A stretch of DNA of 64,000 nt from Cheiracanthium punctorium (GCA_038373885.1 JAWZYV010012260.1:372001-436000); one strand, 5' to 3'. Positions 42,585-55,002 are shown, numbered from the stretch's first letter. Notes: a model not told the origin generated them from the sequence alone. Made by a program: numbers and translations.

Positions 42585-43030
42585 AATTATTTTGGGACTG
42601 TTTGTATGGTAAGATTGATGTAGGACATCCTGAATTTCCTAATGAATTAGCACGGTTGTTCCTTCGATGCCATTCTTATTCCAAAGAATTTCATAAAAGA
42701 ATTCGAAATTTGAACACATGCTTTGCAATGGCTTTGTTCACAGTATATGACGACAAACTATTAACGATCCAGGTGTGTACAGCTACATTGCGAACAGTGT
42801 ATAACAGACTTGATGAGTTTATAATAAACTCATTCATTTACAGTTCACCTAACTCAAAATCCTGATGCTGAATTTGAACAACCTCAGTATGGACAGATAT
42901 ATTTCAGAGATAATCAAGACACTGTTAGTGAATGCATGGACAACCCCCATAGTATCAGCCAAGATCTTTGCTGATACCCTCACTGATGCACACTCTGCTA
43001 CAGAAGGAAAGGAGGCACCTTACATTAAAC
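42585..43030 (+). pseudogene. Helitron replication/helicase protein fragment (Helitron_like_N region)
   Basis: The plus strand reads GKIDVGHPEFPNELARLF and KEFHKRIRNLNTCFAMALF, which follow the pattern of the N-terminal Helitron domain ('GKV.LP....P..L..LF...... F...IR.YN..F.M.S'). About 100 bp further, in another frame, PDAEFEQPQYGQIYFRDNQD matches the later 'P.FAQ.YI.D' part of the same domain. Stops and a frame change show it is dead. No Helitron ends were located around it. Confidence 0.6.
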
Positions 43031-43096
43031 TACTTTTTGCTCAACCCTGATGGCGCCAACCATCGAATATTTAGCATCCCTCTTCAAAACAAAGTA

Positions 43097-43277
43097 CAGT
43101 AGAGTGCCTAAAAACCGGAAAGACCAAAAAACCGGACATTTTTTGGATTTCAGTTTTTTCCCTTCCCTCAAAAAAAAAAAATAAATAAATAAATAAATAA
43201 ATAAAAAATAGATAAATAAATAAATAAACTACAGGATGCTCAAGCATTAGACTAGTTTGTTATCATAGCAATAGCGT

Positions 43278-43323
<46 letters not shown>

Positions 43324-44170
43324 GCACACACACATATATATATAGTATAGTATATATATATATCCAAAACCTCAGGGTAAAATCTGACTCGTGACCTAAC
43401 TTTCCTTCTTTACATTCCGAAGATTTAACTGTTATTTCTAAACAGAAACGCAAAAAGGGGGGGTGGAGACACTTCCTGTTAGTGTAAAGCATTTAAGCTT
43501 TAATAATCAGTAGAGATATTATTTTTAATTTAATGTTATTCTTTCTAAGGAGGCAAAGAAATTAATTAAACTCTTTATAACATCATTCAAGTCTGCAGTA
43601 AAAACATACATTAGCGTAAATACCATTGGAAGCCTTATTTAAAAAAACGCATAAATAAGAATATCAGTAAGCATGTGCAACGAAGACAAGAATGTAACAA
43701 CTTGTTTGGAAAGCGAAAGCTCCAGTCACAGACAAACCGGCTCCAGTCACTCCGGTGAAGGGGGGGAACGCCTGCGCACCCACAATCAGTGTTTTAGTGC
43801 ATGGGATGGCGATAAAAATTGCTGTTATATCTTTTTATCCTTTGATAGTGGAAGATTTTTTTTTATTTTAAGTTGTGACTACGTTCACGTTATTGGGCAA
43901 GCAATATATACACGGCAATTAGTAGGGCGCCTTTTTTTTTTCTTTTCTTTTTTTTTTTTAAGTGAATTCAATAGAACAATTTCTACAGTACAACCTACGG
44001 ATCGCAGCGATTTCGAAAAACGTTATAAAAATACATAGTTCACGGCGAGACCGCGTAATCCATGACGTAGCCGCTACTTTTTTTTCTTTTTAAATGACCA
44101 ATATTCCGGAAAATCCGAGAATCCGGAATCGCCGTAGTCCTGTCTATTCCGGATTTTCGGCTTTGTACTG
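43097..44170. mobile_element. Tigger-like element with CAGTA ends
   Basis: The left CAGTAGAGTGCCTAAAAACC-GGA and the complement of the right end, CAGTACAAAGCCGAAAATCC-GGA, are inverted repeats flanked by TA on each side (43095-43096 and 44171-44172). A (TA) microsatellite (about 43281-43320, with further TA runs to 43362) and (AATA)n near 43183-43227 are embedded. A 121-codon frame (43673-44038) ends in a low-complexity F-rich run and carries no transposase motif. Confidence 0.65.
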
Positions 44171-44172
44171 TA

Positions 44173-45488
44173 GTATGTGCCATTGTAACATTGAATACCA
44201 ACCAAAGCTTTCATGAAAATGAATTAGAAATCCGACAGCGATGTAAATCTTTGGTAATCATGAAGATTATTGATAAGTGTCATGCCATTTACGTACCTAT
44301 TATTTTACACTTAAGAAACTTTTAGATTCTGAGCATGGCTCGGTAGCCAGGTACTGTTAAATTAATCTCTGTCCCTACAAGTTCAACAGTACCTAACAAT
44401 TTTAAGTACTGAGAATAGAAATCCTTCTTTTGTTTACTAGACAAAGGAACAAGTTACAAACATCACTTTGAAATAGATATACACATGCCTGATGCCACTT
44501 CTCATTCTGTAACTGGGGTCAGGTTTCAAAGGAAGACTGCGAAATGAATGAACAAACAAGCACTGCTCTGTCATGAGCCAAATTTGAGGGTGGATGTAAA
44601 ATCAACATAGGCAGGAATATATGTGCACAGAAAATCAAGGGTCGACGGTTGTTTGAATTTAAGTCACTTTCCAAATATGCTTGTGACTGCATTTGTCATG
44701 TAATACCTTATAGATTATGCAAGTGGAGCATTTACACCTTTCTTCTTTTTCTGCAAATATCTCCTCCTGAAGAATGTTTTCTTTTAAATGCCCCCCCGCC
44801 TGGAGAAAATGATCAATCTGCACCTTGGGGTGACACACACGCACAAAAAAAAAAAAAATGCTGGTTTTAAAATTTACAGTCAATTTGAAAAAAAAAAAAG
44901 ATCTGATTTGGTAATGAAAAAGACTGCCAAGATTAAAAATAAGAATAAATATAATGAAAGACACGTGTTCTCTGCACCTGTAGAAATAAAATGTGTTCTT
45001 TCATCAACTTTTTTTTTTTCAGTTTAAAATTTTTAACATTATCCTCATAAAACAAGAATATAGCAGGTTGTTCTCAACTTATGTGTTGCCATTTCATCTG
45101 TATTTTGTTCCACTTTTAACCACGGGTGTAACTAAGAACGTTTTCTCTTGCTGGGTGTAGGGGTAATGGATCTTGGACAAGGGGTGTGAATGCGGTGCTT
45201 GATTAAACTGGGGGTGCAGTAACGATTACACATGGCCTTGCTTAAGACAGGGTAGTAATATACAGCAATGCAGTGGCTGTACATTACTACCCCATGTACA
45301 CTGTAAAACATCTTGTTATCTTTATTTATCGGTAGTTATTATTTGTGCGGGGTTCTGAAGTGAAAGAAAGTATTGCTAGTGCTTTCATTCGAACGTCTAT
45401 AGGCAAGTTCCAGAAGAGAAGCTTGGCAAAACTGGGTTGTAGTAAAAATTACACAACACTATAAACACCTTGGTAGATATCATTATTA
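44173..45488. other. Noncoding spacer with a hairpin
   Basis: No gene. An inverted repeat with one mismatched position pairs 45250-45266 with 45276-45292 (GGTAGTAATATACAGC and GCTGTACATTACTACC) around a 9-nt loop. A-runs near 44846 and 44890. Confidence 0.5.
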
Positions 45489-46117
45489 CAGGGCTCGCAA
45501 ATAGTCTCTTTTTCCCCTAAAAGTCACTTTTTTTGTTAGAGCTCTCTAAAAGTCCCTTTTTCGCATAAATGGTCCCTATTTTCTCATTTTCGTCACGGAT
45601 TCTAGCCATTCCGAAGTCACGCGGTTACGAATTCACCCTCTATTGGACGATGAAACGCCAGTTCGGTGTCGTCATACTCCTTTCTTTTACAAGATCGAAG
45701 CAACATCGGCATGTGAACAAAGGAATGTATCGTCTCTGCTTGTGAATCGGCTGGATGACCCTGTATTTTGTGTATTGAACTCTGCAAATATAATCAGTAT
45801 TGGAAGTAAGTAATTTTTTATATTCATTTTTATGAAATTGTATTGTAAGATTTAATTTTTTTTAGGAGATTAGAGGTTTTATTTTTTAGAGGTCCTTGTC
45901 ACACGCAACTAAACAGATTGATATAGAAGGCATGGAGGAATTTTTCCGGTTACCATTAAGACAGTTTTTCGCTGTTTTTTTATTTTTATGAATTGATGGA
46001 TATCGCAGAATTAAACAAATGGCATATCTAAAAATTCCACACGTGTTGCTATCGCTGATTATGTCTTGGAATAATTCTCCGTCTGCACTCATTTTTGTTC
46101 TTTAGTTTCTGGTAAAA

Positions 46118-46270
46118 TACTGCAAAATCACTTATTTTTGCGAGCCCGTCGTCATCGCAAAAATCAATGCCTCTCGAAATACTTTATTTCCGTTCATAAC
46201 TGACTCTGTTCAACTTTCGGTTCTGCTCATAATTCGCGAAATTTTCAGCCCGCGCCTGTGATTTTAAGTA
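46118..46270. mobile_element. MITE family 1, second copy (nested in the hAT element)
   Basis: The left end TACTGCAAAATCACTTATTT and interior words CCCGTCGTCATC, TTCATAACTGACTCTGTTCA and GGTTCTGCTCATAATTCGCG match the copy at 823-1027. The right end (GTGATTTTAAGTA) is degraded. About 50 bp shorter than the other copy. Confidence 0.75.
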
Positions 46271-46767
46271 ATTTACGGGAACAAATAAATTAGTTGCCCA
46301 CACAGTGGTGTTTATTGAGAATGGGGAACAAGAAACACTAACGAGTATTTTTCTCTTGAAGGAAAATTAATTTTATTGGTTTTAACAGGACCCTTCAGCT
46401 TTGTTTCTCATCCGCTCTGATGCTGTCAGGGAATTCTGCTTCCGTTTTAAAAGCCACTTGCATTCGTACGCGCGTTGGAGTGACGTCACGCGGTTCTTTC
46501 TCCCCCCCCCCGTGAGACCGTAAACATTGCACTTCGATAGCAGATTCTTTGACAGGCAAACTGATTTCTGCTTGAGGCCCCTAAAAGGGCATTAGATTAG
46601 ATTTGCTAAATATGTGTTTAACTATTAAAATGTAAATAGTTAATTATATAAATAAAAGTTTATATAAATGTAACGAATTGACTCCAATATTTTGAGTTTC
46701 GACGAATTTAAAACAACTGAACCAAGGATTTTGAACGGTGAATAAACTGAAATCTGTGCCAGATGCA

Positions 46768-46803
<36 letters not shown>

Positions 46804-47770
46804 AGCTGCCTCACTTGCAATGTCTGGCAGATTCCCCCCTCCCGAAATGATTTTGTTGATAAGCCATCTCGGAGTATTAACACAAACATTTCATTTCAGA
46901 ACTACACGCACAATAAGATGATTGCTTATTAATTATTTTCAGCTGTCTTGTCGCAAGCTGCTTATTTATTTATGATGGATTGTGAATCAAGTGCAGAGGG
47001 AAAATGTTTCAAGCTATACAGAAATTAGAAATAATAAAGTTTTAGCATGGAAATTAAAACATGTTTTGAAACTGGGGCAGTATTAATGCGAAAATAAGTA
47101 ATAAAATTAGGTATGTTACAAACAAAAAAATCATATAGATACCCTTTTTAAAACAGACTGTTTAAAAGTATTTACAATTTAGTAAAAACTTAATATTTTA
47201 ATGTTAATTAAGAGATGCATTTTGCTGGAGCCATCTGTTATTGAATTTTGTTGTAAATTCGGTACTAAAATTTTTCAGGGGAAAAAAAAGAAAACAGTTA
47301 ATCCACGGCTGGGTATTTTCACAGATAATCCGTGGATTATAGGCCAGAAAATACAGTACTGTAATTATTATTTATATTTGCATATTTTCTTACAAATCAG
47401 TTCTAATGTTTCACAAAATCATTTTAACAATGTTAAAAAATACTAAAATTTTTGCAACTACTCTGTATTAGCCGAGTACTTGGTCAAAATTTGGCCAAAT
47501 ACCGAGTACTCGGTATATCTCTAATTTTTTTACTGAAGTAATTTTATAATATTCTGAGTATTGTGCTACTTTTGATGATATTTGCACTCTATTTGACAAA
47601 AATCATCAAAAATGTTGTTCACACATTATTTTATACCATGGGAATTTCAAAAATTCCCTTATCCAAATCTAAATGGTGTGAATAAATAAATATATTTCTT
47701 GTAATTTTAGAACAAATTTTATAGAACTGCAAGATTTCTTATTTTTTTCTTTTTTAGTTTCAGGTGTACT

Positions 47771-50108
47771 ATGGGGAACTGTAAGCTTCTGACAGAATGG
47801 TTAGAACGAAAAGATGACACTGGCTGTAAAATTTCAACCTGGGGGAAAAAAAATTCTGAAAATGAGCTGCTTTGTGTCCCTTGTGATACAAAAATTTCTG
47901 TGACCAAGGGATTTAATAAAATAAAGCAGCATTATGAAACTTGCAAGCACAAGAAAAACATGTCCATTAAAAGTAACCCATGCCAGATGCAGCTTTCTAA
48001 AACTGATGAAAACGTTAAAGTACAATTAATCTGCAAAAAAGATGCTGCTTTTTCTGCTGAATTGATATGGTATTTAAAAATTGTTGCTTCAAACATGTCT
48101 GCAAGTTCTTCACAAGACATAACTCGTGTTTAAATCAATGTTTCCTGAAGGTGTTCATGAGAAGTTTTTGTTAAACCCGACTAAAGTGCGTTATTTGATT
48201 AGCGATGCTTTGGGACCGTATTTCAGAGATATGCTACTTCGTGAATTGGCTGGTGTGTTCTACACATTATGTTTCGACGAAACAACAAACAAGGCTGGAT
48301 TTAAAGAGCTCCAGACAGCGATACGCTTTTGGGAGTCTGATGATAAAGCCACTACTCGTCACTTAGAAACCTTTTTTATAGGCCATGCAACTGCGGACGA
48401 ATTAAAAGAAAATATTTTGCAGTCTTTACAAAATGCTGGCTTACCAATTAAGAAACTCTTAATGCTTTCAAGTGATGGCCCTAACGTTAACAAAAGAGTG
48501 TTCAACCTAATAAATGAGTATGTTAAAGAAATACGCCAGAAAGGTTTGCTAGACATAGGGTTTTGCAATATTCATCTTATACATAATGCGTTTGAAAAAG
48601 GTCTAGTACATCTAGGTGAAGATGCTTCTGAACTCATCATAGCGCTTTATTATTATTTCAAAAACTGGCCATCACGGTATGAAGATTTCTCAAACATTTT
48701 GTTAGAGAAGAATTTGCCAAATTTACACTTTCTGAAACATGTAAGTTCTCGCTGGCTTACATTACAGTCTGCTGCTAAAAGACTTCTTCAGTTGTGGGAT
48801 GGTGTCATAGCATATTTCTTGACATTTATTCCTTCAAAACAAGCTAAAGTTATGAGCACAGGAAGTTATGAGAGAATAGTAAAATATTTAAAGAAAAAAA
48901 CAATGAGAGCAGATCTGCACTTCATCTGCTCGAGTGCAGCAGTATTTGAAAAGTTTGCTGTTTTCTTTCAAAAAGAAGAACTTCTTATCCATGTGATGCA
49001 TGAAAAGATCAAAGAGGTTGTACTTACCATCATGGCACGCACCTGTAAGCCAGATGCAATCAAACAGTTTAATAAAGAAATCTGTAATGATCCTTTCATT
49101 CAAGAAAACCTGTTGGATATAGAAGAAATGCCTCTATCAGATGACATTAATGTTTTTTTACTTAATTCAAAAAATTCTGAAAAGAAGCAGTTTTTTTTAA
49201 GTGCCCAGAAGCATTATATTTCAGCTGGCAAGTACATCTTGGAGAAAAAGGTTCTTCAGTCAAATCTGTTGGAAAGCTTTAGTTTTTTAGAACCTTCAGA
49301 GAGGTTCAAAGCAAAAAATATTGAAAGACTCAGCCTCGCTGCTCATTTCCTTCCAGTAGAGTTGGATGCAGAAGTATTATTGGATGAATGGAAACTATTG
49401 CAGTTGGAAAATTTAATCAGGATTGATCAATACTGGGGTAATATCTCTAAACTGAGAACTGCTGATGGTTGTATTAAATATCCAAATGTGTCTGAACTCT
49501 CTAAAGCTGTGCTGACTCTGGCTCATGGCAGTGCTGAGATTGAAAGGGGGTTTTCTAGATCTTCTAGAATTATGACGAATGACAGATCATCTATGTCTGC
49601 AAGGACTCTGAATGCCAGGCTGAATGTTGCAGATGGACTTAAAAAATTTGATAATAAGGCACATTTAGTACCCATTACTGAGGAGTTGCTAAGGCTTGCT
49701 CGTGTGGCTTATAAAAGTTACAATGATTACTTAGAATCTGAAAGCAGAAAACGAAAAGAAGAAGAAAATTGAAGCTGAACAGAGAAGGGTTGAAGAAGAA
49801 GAAAGGAGGAAGAAACTGGAAGAGAAAAAAGCAAGCATTAATGACTTAAAAGAACAGTTAAATAATGAAAGGGGTAAACAAGAACTACATCAGCTGTTGG
49901 TCAACTTTTGCAAGAGGCGCATTCCAAGCTGAAAACTGCTTTGAGGAAGAAGGATCTTGCTGCAGCTACAGTTGCACAAAGTATTCTCGAAGGAGCCTTG
50001 AAAACAAACAAAGCATGCGACAAAAAACGTAAAGCTATATCCACATTAGAAAAAAAGACTGATTCAGTAATGACAAATTATTTTTCAAAAAAACCTCGTA
50101 CTATGTGA
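47771..50108 (+). pseudogene. hAT transposase, broken by about three frameshifts
   Basis: Frame one (47771-48133) has a zinc-binding N terminus: CVPCDTK with C-x2-C, then HYETCKHKK. Frame two (48126-49772, 548 codons) holds the core: CFDETTNKAGFKELQ and LMLSSDGPNVNK carry the two expected acidic residues, CNIHLIHNAFEKG is the 'C..H.lH' block, SSRWLTL follows, and LAHGSAEIERGFS near the end is the hAT dimerisation signature. Frame two ends early at 49770. The next frame continues a charged coiled coil (IEAEQRRVEEEERRKKLEEK) to about 49900, and the final 49908-50108 segment returns to frame two with a basic tail. One-base shifts near 48128, 49765 and 49900 account for the breaks. Acceptor-like TTTTTTAG and TTTCAG lie just before the first ATG, suggesting a spliced leader exon. 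Protein similarity is to hAT families with long C-terminal coiled coils; the exact family is not assigned. Confidence 0.85.
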
Positions 50109-50891
50109 ACTGCTTATTGTATCTGTGAGTAATCTATAAAATCTGTGATGCACCTGTATCTTAAAAAGAAATACATATGTATGTTGTAAGAGAGGCTCTG
50201 CATTTCTTTTTTAGGACTACAAATTAGCTATGCTTACAAAAATCTAATTAGTATTATACGTTTTTTCTTAAAATTGTAATGCATTCATTTCTCATTAAGT
50301 GTGTTTAATTTATTAATTTTTAGGTACAGATTTAAAAAATCAGCTATGGTCTTACAGACCTACATAAAAAGTAAAACTTGTCTGCAAACTTGAATAATTT
50401 TAAAATTTTTTCCAAAAAAAGGCTGTATGCCTTCAGAGTCCTGTATCTCTACCAACAGCTAAACATACTATTCTAAAATAGCTAAAGTTCATATTAATGT
50501 TGATTATTTTGTAAAATCAAACATAGCAAATATGATTTATTAACCATTAGTGTAAAAAAACATTTATTAGGAATGTTACGGGTTGTGTTCTACAAGGTCT
50601 CTTTTTTTTTAAGAATTTGGTCTCTTTTTCTCTAGAGACATCGTTAAAAACTGTTGTGAGCACTGTTATTAGTATTTGTGTGAAGAGGTGCAAAGTGGAA
50701 GAAGGGGATATTAACGCACCCGCCCAAACCGCCCTGGGCAGTTGAAGGCATAGAATTATCTACTCATTTCTTGCTTTGAGTTTGTAAAATGATTTTTATA
50801 TATGAACCGCTGGGTGCAATGCACCGCATATGGAAAATAATATCTTAATAAAATTTTTCTAATTAACTTTGGAAATCTTTGAAGCCAGTAA
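50109..50891. other. 3' end of the hAT element and spacer
   Basis: AT-rich 3' region of the transposon up to 50665, then a spacer leading into the Helitron. No gene. Confidence 0.45.
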
Positions 50892-51918
50892 TCTCTACTT
50901 ATTATAAAAGAAGGTGTCTGTCTGTGTGTGTGTGTGTCTGTCGGCAGCGTTACGGACAAACGGCTACACCTAGAAACGCCAAATTTGGTACTCTGGAAGA
51001 TGTAAATATGTAGTTGTGCACCTCGAAGCGATTTTTTCAAAATTCGACCTAGATTTTTTTTATTTTATGTTTTTTGCGATTTTTGGCATTTTTTCTCACC
51101 TAATTCGTAATGACGGCGGAAATTACGCTTGCAGCAAAACGGCATTTGTATCATCGGATAGAGGAGAAAATTTTCTTTTAAAAACAGTTTGTTTTGAATA
51201 CGTAACATGATTTACCGATTTTTAGGAATTTTTTTACTAACCATGTGTTTCGACAAATTTTTCGTAAAATAATTTTAAAACTGTCGCATCTTGAATTCTA
51301 TCCGTCATAACTTTTTGATATTTTGACAAATCGTGAAACATTCTTTTCTCTCTCTTTTAAAACAAAAACGAAAAATTTATGTAAATTAGATGATTTTTTA
51401 CGAATTTTAATGCAGCCCAATGTTTAGAATTTAATAGCATCAACGCGATCTTATGCCATTCATTACATTGCGATCACGGCACGAGAATTTATGTTCAGTT
51501 GTTGCCACAGAAAGGATTAGAAAAAAGGGTTTTTTCAACCAATCAAGTTTTTAAATGGGATATCGGAATTTCAATTTGCAAGTGAGGATCTATGACGTCA
51601 AATGCAATAAGATACGTAAAAAATACGCCATAATTTTAAAACTTACTTTAGAAATAAACTGAGAAATTCATGAATATTATTATTATTATAAGTGGCATTT
51701 TAATCCGTGCTTACTTAAAAATTGAAATATTTTAACGCGGCTGAAAATGTTCTTTATTTTAAAAGCTACAAAATTCATTTTAAAGCGGGATATATTAAAA
51801 ATTTTCTATTTACTTTTTTATTTTTCGCATTTAATTATGTTGCAGGGATATATGTTTCCTAACATATGCATGTTGCGAGTATAGTTTAATTTTAACGTTG
51901 GATTACGTTCCTCCATAG

Positions 51919-52167
51919 CAGTGGCGGATCCAGAAAGTCTGTTTTGGGAGGGGCTAAATTTTGAGAAAAGCTTATTTCACCCAAACAAAATGTACAGCAA
52001 AGCAAAATTTTAGTCTAAACCAATGTAAAAACTTTTGGGAGGGGCTAAGTGATTAAAAAAGATCAATTTACATACTCAAAGTGCATAATGAAGCAGAGTG
52101 TTACCCTTTAGCAATCTCTTTTGGGGGGGGCTGAAGCCCCCTAGCCCCTCCCCTGAATCCGCTACTG
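51919..52167. mobile_element. hAT MITE nested in the Helitron
   Basis: 249 bp. The left end CAGTGGCGGATCCAG and the complement of the right end, CAGTAGCGGATTCAG, are inverted repeats with two mismatches. The octamer CTCCATAG is exactly duplicated (51911-51918 and 52168-52175). GGGAGGGGCTAA occurs twice inside, and TAGCCCCTCCC near the right end. Noncoding. Confidence 0.92.
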
Positions 52168-52408
52168 CTCCATAGTGTCCTATTCTAAATTTCAATGTCG
52201 TTATAAATTTTAATATGATACCTTTTGAAAGCTATTGAGCAAAATATCCAGATTAACTCCCTCAACCAACCGGGGTATCTTTTACGGTAGTTAAACAGTG
52301 ACGTCATAAATTTTAAAAAACGCCTGAAATTTGTAAACTCTGCAACTCTAACGCCCTGTCACAGTTATAGCGATTCTAAATCGCTCCTCGAGATTACAAA
52401 ATTTGATG

Positions 52409-52579
52409 GGTACTTACGTATTATCCCAGCGGTCCGCCAAGACAAGCGAATTTTTGACAAGATAAATGCCGGCACGTGAAATTATTAATGGTTTTGAATA
52501 CGATTGGCGACAATTTAGCAACTCATTTGACTAAAAAATAGTTTGGCGAGAATGACCGCCGGGATAATACGTAAGTACC
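52409..52579. mobile_element. 171-bp MITE with long TIRs nested in the Helitron
   Basis: Inverted repeats of about 27 bp start GGTACTTACGTATTATCCC at both ends and differ at one position early on (CAGCGG against CGGCGG). TTTGATG is repeated on both sides (52402-52408 and 52581-52587), a 7-8 bp duplication that fits hAT or P-like elements. The terminal TACTTACGTA is itself nearly palindromic. Confidence 0.85.
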
Positions 52580-53551
52580 GTTTGATGTTTTCAGTAGACA
52601 GAACTATGAAGAATTTATAAGATATCTTTATATTGGATACATGGATATTTAAGTTGCACTGCTTGAATATTTTTCACCACGGTGAGATTAAATGTTTGCG
52701 GTGCTAAATACGTCAATCTTACAAAACTATGCATAAATTAAACATGTATGGAGAGCTTCCTTAGTAGCAACTATTATGTAAATGAATAATGTTAATGGTA
52801 ATGCGTAAATTGCAAAGAATCGCCATAGAATAAAAAAGTCCCATTTGTGCGAAATAATGTAAGCTGTTTCGTTAAATTGAGCATTAAAGAGGGAGAAGCG
52901 AAGATAGATAGTATTAATATGCGTAATAGGTAGTATTATTAGATTTGTAAGGGTAATATGAATAAATCACAATATAGTACGTTTATAAATGTTTCATGAT
53001 ATTAAAAGTGTTCTGTTTATCTTTTTTCAAGGGTTGTTTTACAACCAACTGAACGATAAGTAATTCTAATTTGCGTTGATATATCCCGCAGTAATTTCAA
53101 CAGAGGAGATTACTTGACCTTTTTTTAAAGTGAAATTCTGTTTTGTCACATGCAGATATGATTTTAGTGAAATATTCGCTTCTTCCCGTATGAAGAGCGG
53201 GTACTCAGCTGTTTTAAAATAAACAGTTGTCCATTTCATGTAGTGTCTGAGGTATTTAATGCTACAACTTGAACCTAAAAACAGTATTATGTAGAAATAA
53301 CACATTTTGAAAGTCAGGAGTTCTCTGCAAACCGCCAAGCTTTTCACTTTTCTGATCGCGAATGACACTGACGTAGTTTTTTGAGTCATTATATTGCAAT
53401 GATGCCAGGTTAGTACTCATGACGCTAACTTTACATCATAAGTCAAATAATTTTGCTTTTATTTTAGATTCACATCACTGGAATTAATTGGAATTACACA
53501 TGTAAGGAAAATTTTCGTTTCCTACCATGCGAAGAACGGGCACGCAGCTAG

Positions 53552-54029
53552 TAATATAAATAAAAAAGACTATTATATTGATATACTAAACAGCTTACTA
53601 GTAATCAAATTCTATATCCAATTAAGGAGCATATTATAGTCATACAAAATTTTATCGATTTTCATTACTTTTAAAAGGTACAAGACCTCTTAAATAAAGC
53701 AGTTTTGTAGCAAGTATTGAAACAACAGGTCACATGAGACATTAAATTTCAAATATGAAGGTAATTTAATGCTTAGTTTAAAATGCAATATTTTTATTAG
53801 TCTGACAATGCTATTATAAACAGCCTTTTTCAAGGCTCATGGTTTTGATAGCCCCCCCCCCCCTCTGGGGAAACACTCCATGAAAAAAAGTCATTTGCAT
53901 GCCTTGTGCAATACCTCATAAAAGGTGGTGTGGAAAATTGCATAATAGCTTAGTAATGTTTGAAAGAACTCACTTACTATTACTAGAATGATTTGTGTTT
54001 GTTTGTTTGATTATGGCAATGCTACTCTA
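53552..54029. other. Noncoding spacer
   Basis: No gene; C-run near 53852-53863. Confidence 0.4.
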
Positions 54030-54235
54030 GGGTGATGCTACCCCCTCCTACCAAGGATGGGGGTGCCTTGGTGGAGGACTTTATAAGGGGTTCTAATGCA
54101 TATTAATGGTCTATCTGGAGAAAACCTACCAAAACTCCAGACCGTTAGATCGACAGCCACATTATGGGACCCGAACACGAGACCTTCACACTTAGGCCGT
54201 CTACCATTTTCAGTGACATAATCACTGTGTCCTGA
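54030..54235 (-). repeat. SINE-like interspersed repeat, minus-strand copy
   Basis: In complement it carries CACTGAAAATGGTAGACGGC, GTGTTCGGGTCCC, GTGGCTGTCGATCTAACGGT, TTTTGGTAGGTTTTCTCC and TTAGAACCCCTTATAAAGTC, in the same order as 41970-42150. Box B-like word retained. Confidence 0.65.
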
Positions 54236-55000
54236 TGAGGCTGTAATACCAGAATGATATTTTGCAGAAATGAAATATTTGTGTTGTGTACAAAGAAAAA
54301 ATATTATACCCCCAATGCTGTTAATGATTTTGCCTATTCTTATGCAGAACTAACTTAGACTGGCCTGCGTAAGTGGAGGATAAGGGGGGGGGGGAGGGGG
54401 ACACACACCGAATGTGCCTGCACTGGGTGACGCCACGCTTAGTGACGCCACATCCTGCCTGTCAACAAAATCATTTTGGTTGAGATTTCTAACAATATCT
54501 CTCTTAAATGGAAGTAAGATGAGATCTGCTTTCCAGTCTAGTAATATCAATTATCTTGAGGCTTTTAGACTTCAGATAATTGATAATGACAACAATGTTT
54601 AAAATGAATTGCATGCAGATTTTAAGACTAAAATGTTTAATTTTTTAAATTCAATTCTTTTATTTTTTCAAATCACTATTTCACCTATTCTGTAAATTTG
54701 AGAAGAGGGTAAAATTTTTCCAGATGGGCAAATTTTTTTTCATGGGGCCACTGTCCCCAAATGCACTCCCCTCACTATGGCTATAGATTAATTTTCTTTG
54801 CAACATGAGATTTTTTAAATTTTTGTTAACCATTAAGTTAAATACTGAAAATAATAAAGGTAAATGTAAAGCAGAGAACTTTTTTTTATTATTTTAAATG
54901 TAAATTCAACAATATGTAATAATTTAAACCATTAATGTTCTTAACAAACTGCTTTAAGAAAAGTGTTATTTTCTTCTTTTAAGCCCTTTTTAAAAAAATA
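54236..55000. other. Noncoding, unpaired element ends
   Basis: A G-run lies near 54383-54400. GACGCCAC occurs twice near 54429-54455. GGGGCCACTGTCCCC near 54744 looks like an element end. No gene. Confidence 0.4.
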
Positions 55001-55002
55001 TA

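Larger units (their letters stand above)
45489..50665 (+). mobile_element. hAT transposon, about 5.2 kb, probably near full length
   Basis: The left end CAGGGCTCGCAAATAGT and the complement of the right end, CAGTGCTCACAACAGT, form a short imperfect inverted repeat. GTCTCTTTTT words repeat just inside both ends as subterminal repeats. TTATTA flanks both sides, but a clean 8-bp duplication cannot be aligned. Between the ends are a possible non-coding first exon with a donor GAAGTAAGT near 45808, a long intron-like stretch with a nested MITE (46118-46270) and an A32 run (46771-46802), an acceptor (TTTCTTTTTTAG near 47757) and a frameshifted transposase. Autonomous in origin, now inactive. Confidence 0.65.
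50892..53551 (+). mobile_element. Non-autonomous Helitron, about 2.66 kb
   Basis: Starts TCTCTACTTATTATAAAAGA after an A (50891) and ends CACGCAGCTAG before a T (53552), fitting the Helitron rule of 5'-TC, 3'-CTAG and insertion between A and T without duplication. The start is followed by (TG)n/CTGTCTG text and GGACAAACGGCTACACC, a pattern common at arthropod Helitron 5' ends. A near-copy of the 3' tail (TATGAAGAGCGGGTACTCAGCT) occurs earlier, at about 53189-53210, suggesting an inherited second end. No Rep/helicase frame survives. Two MITEs are nested inside. Confidence 0.7.

Noticed and set aside
43673..44038. 121-codon plus-strand frame
   Set aside because: Inside a Tigger-like element, ends in a T-run-encoded F stretch, and lacks DDE motifs.
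53066..53389. 107-codon minus-strand frame in the Helitron
   Set aside because: Overlaps a Helitron tail copy and has no Rep, helicase or other captured-gene motif that I can recognise.
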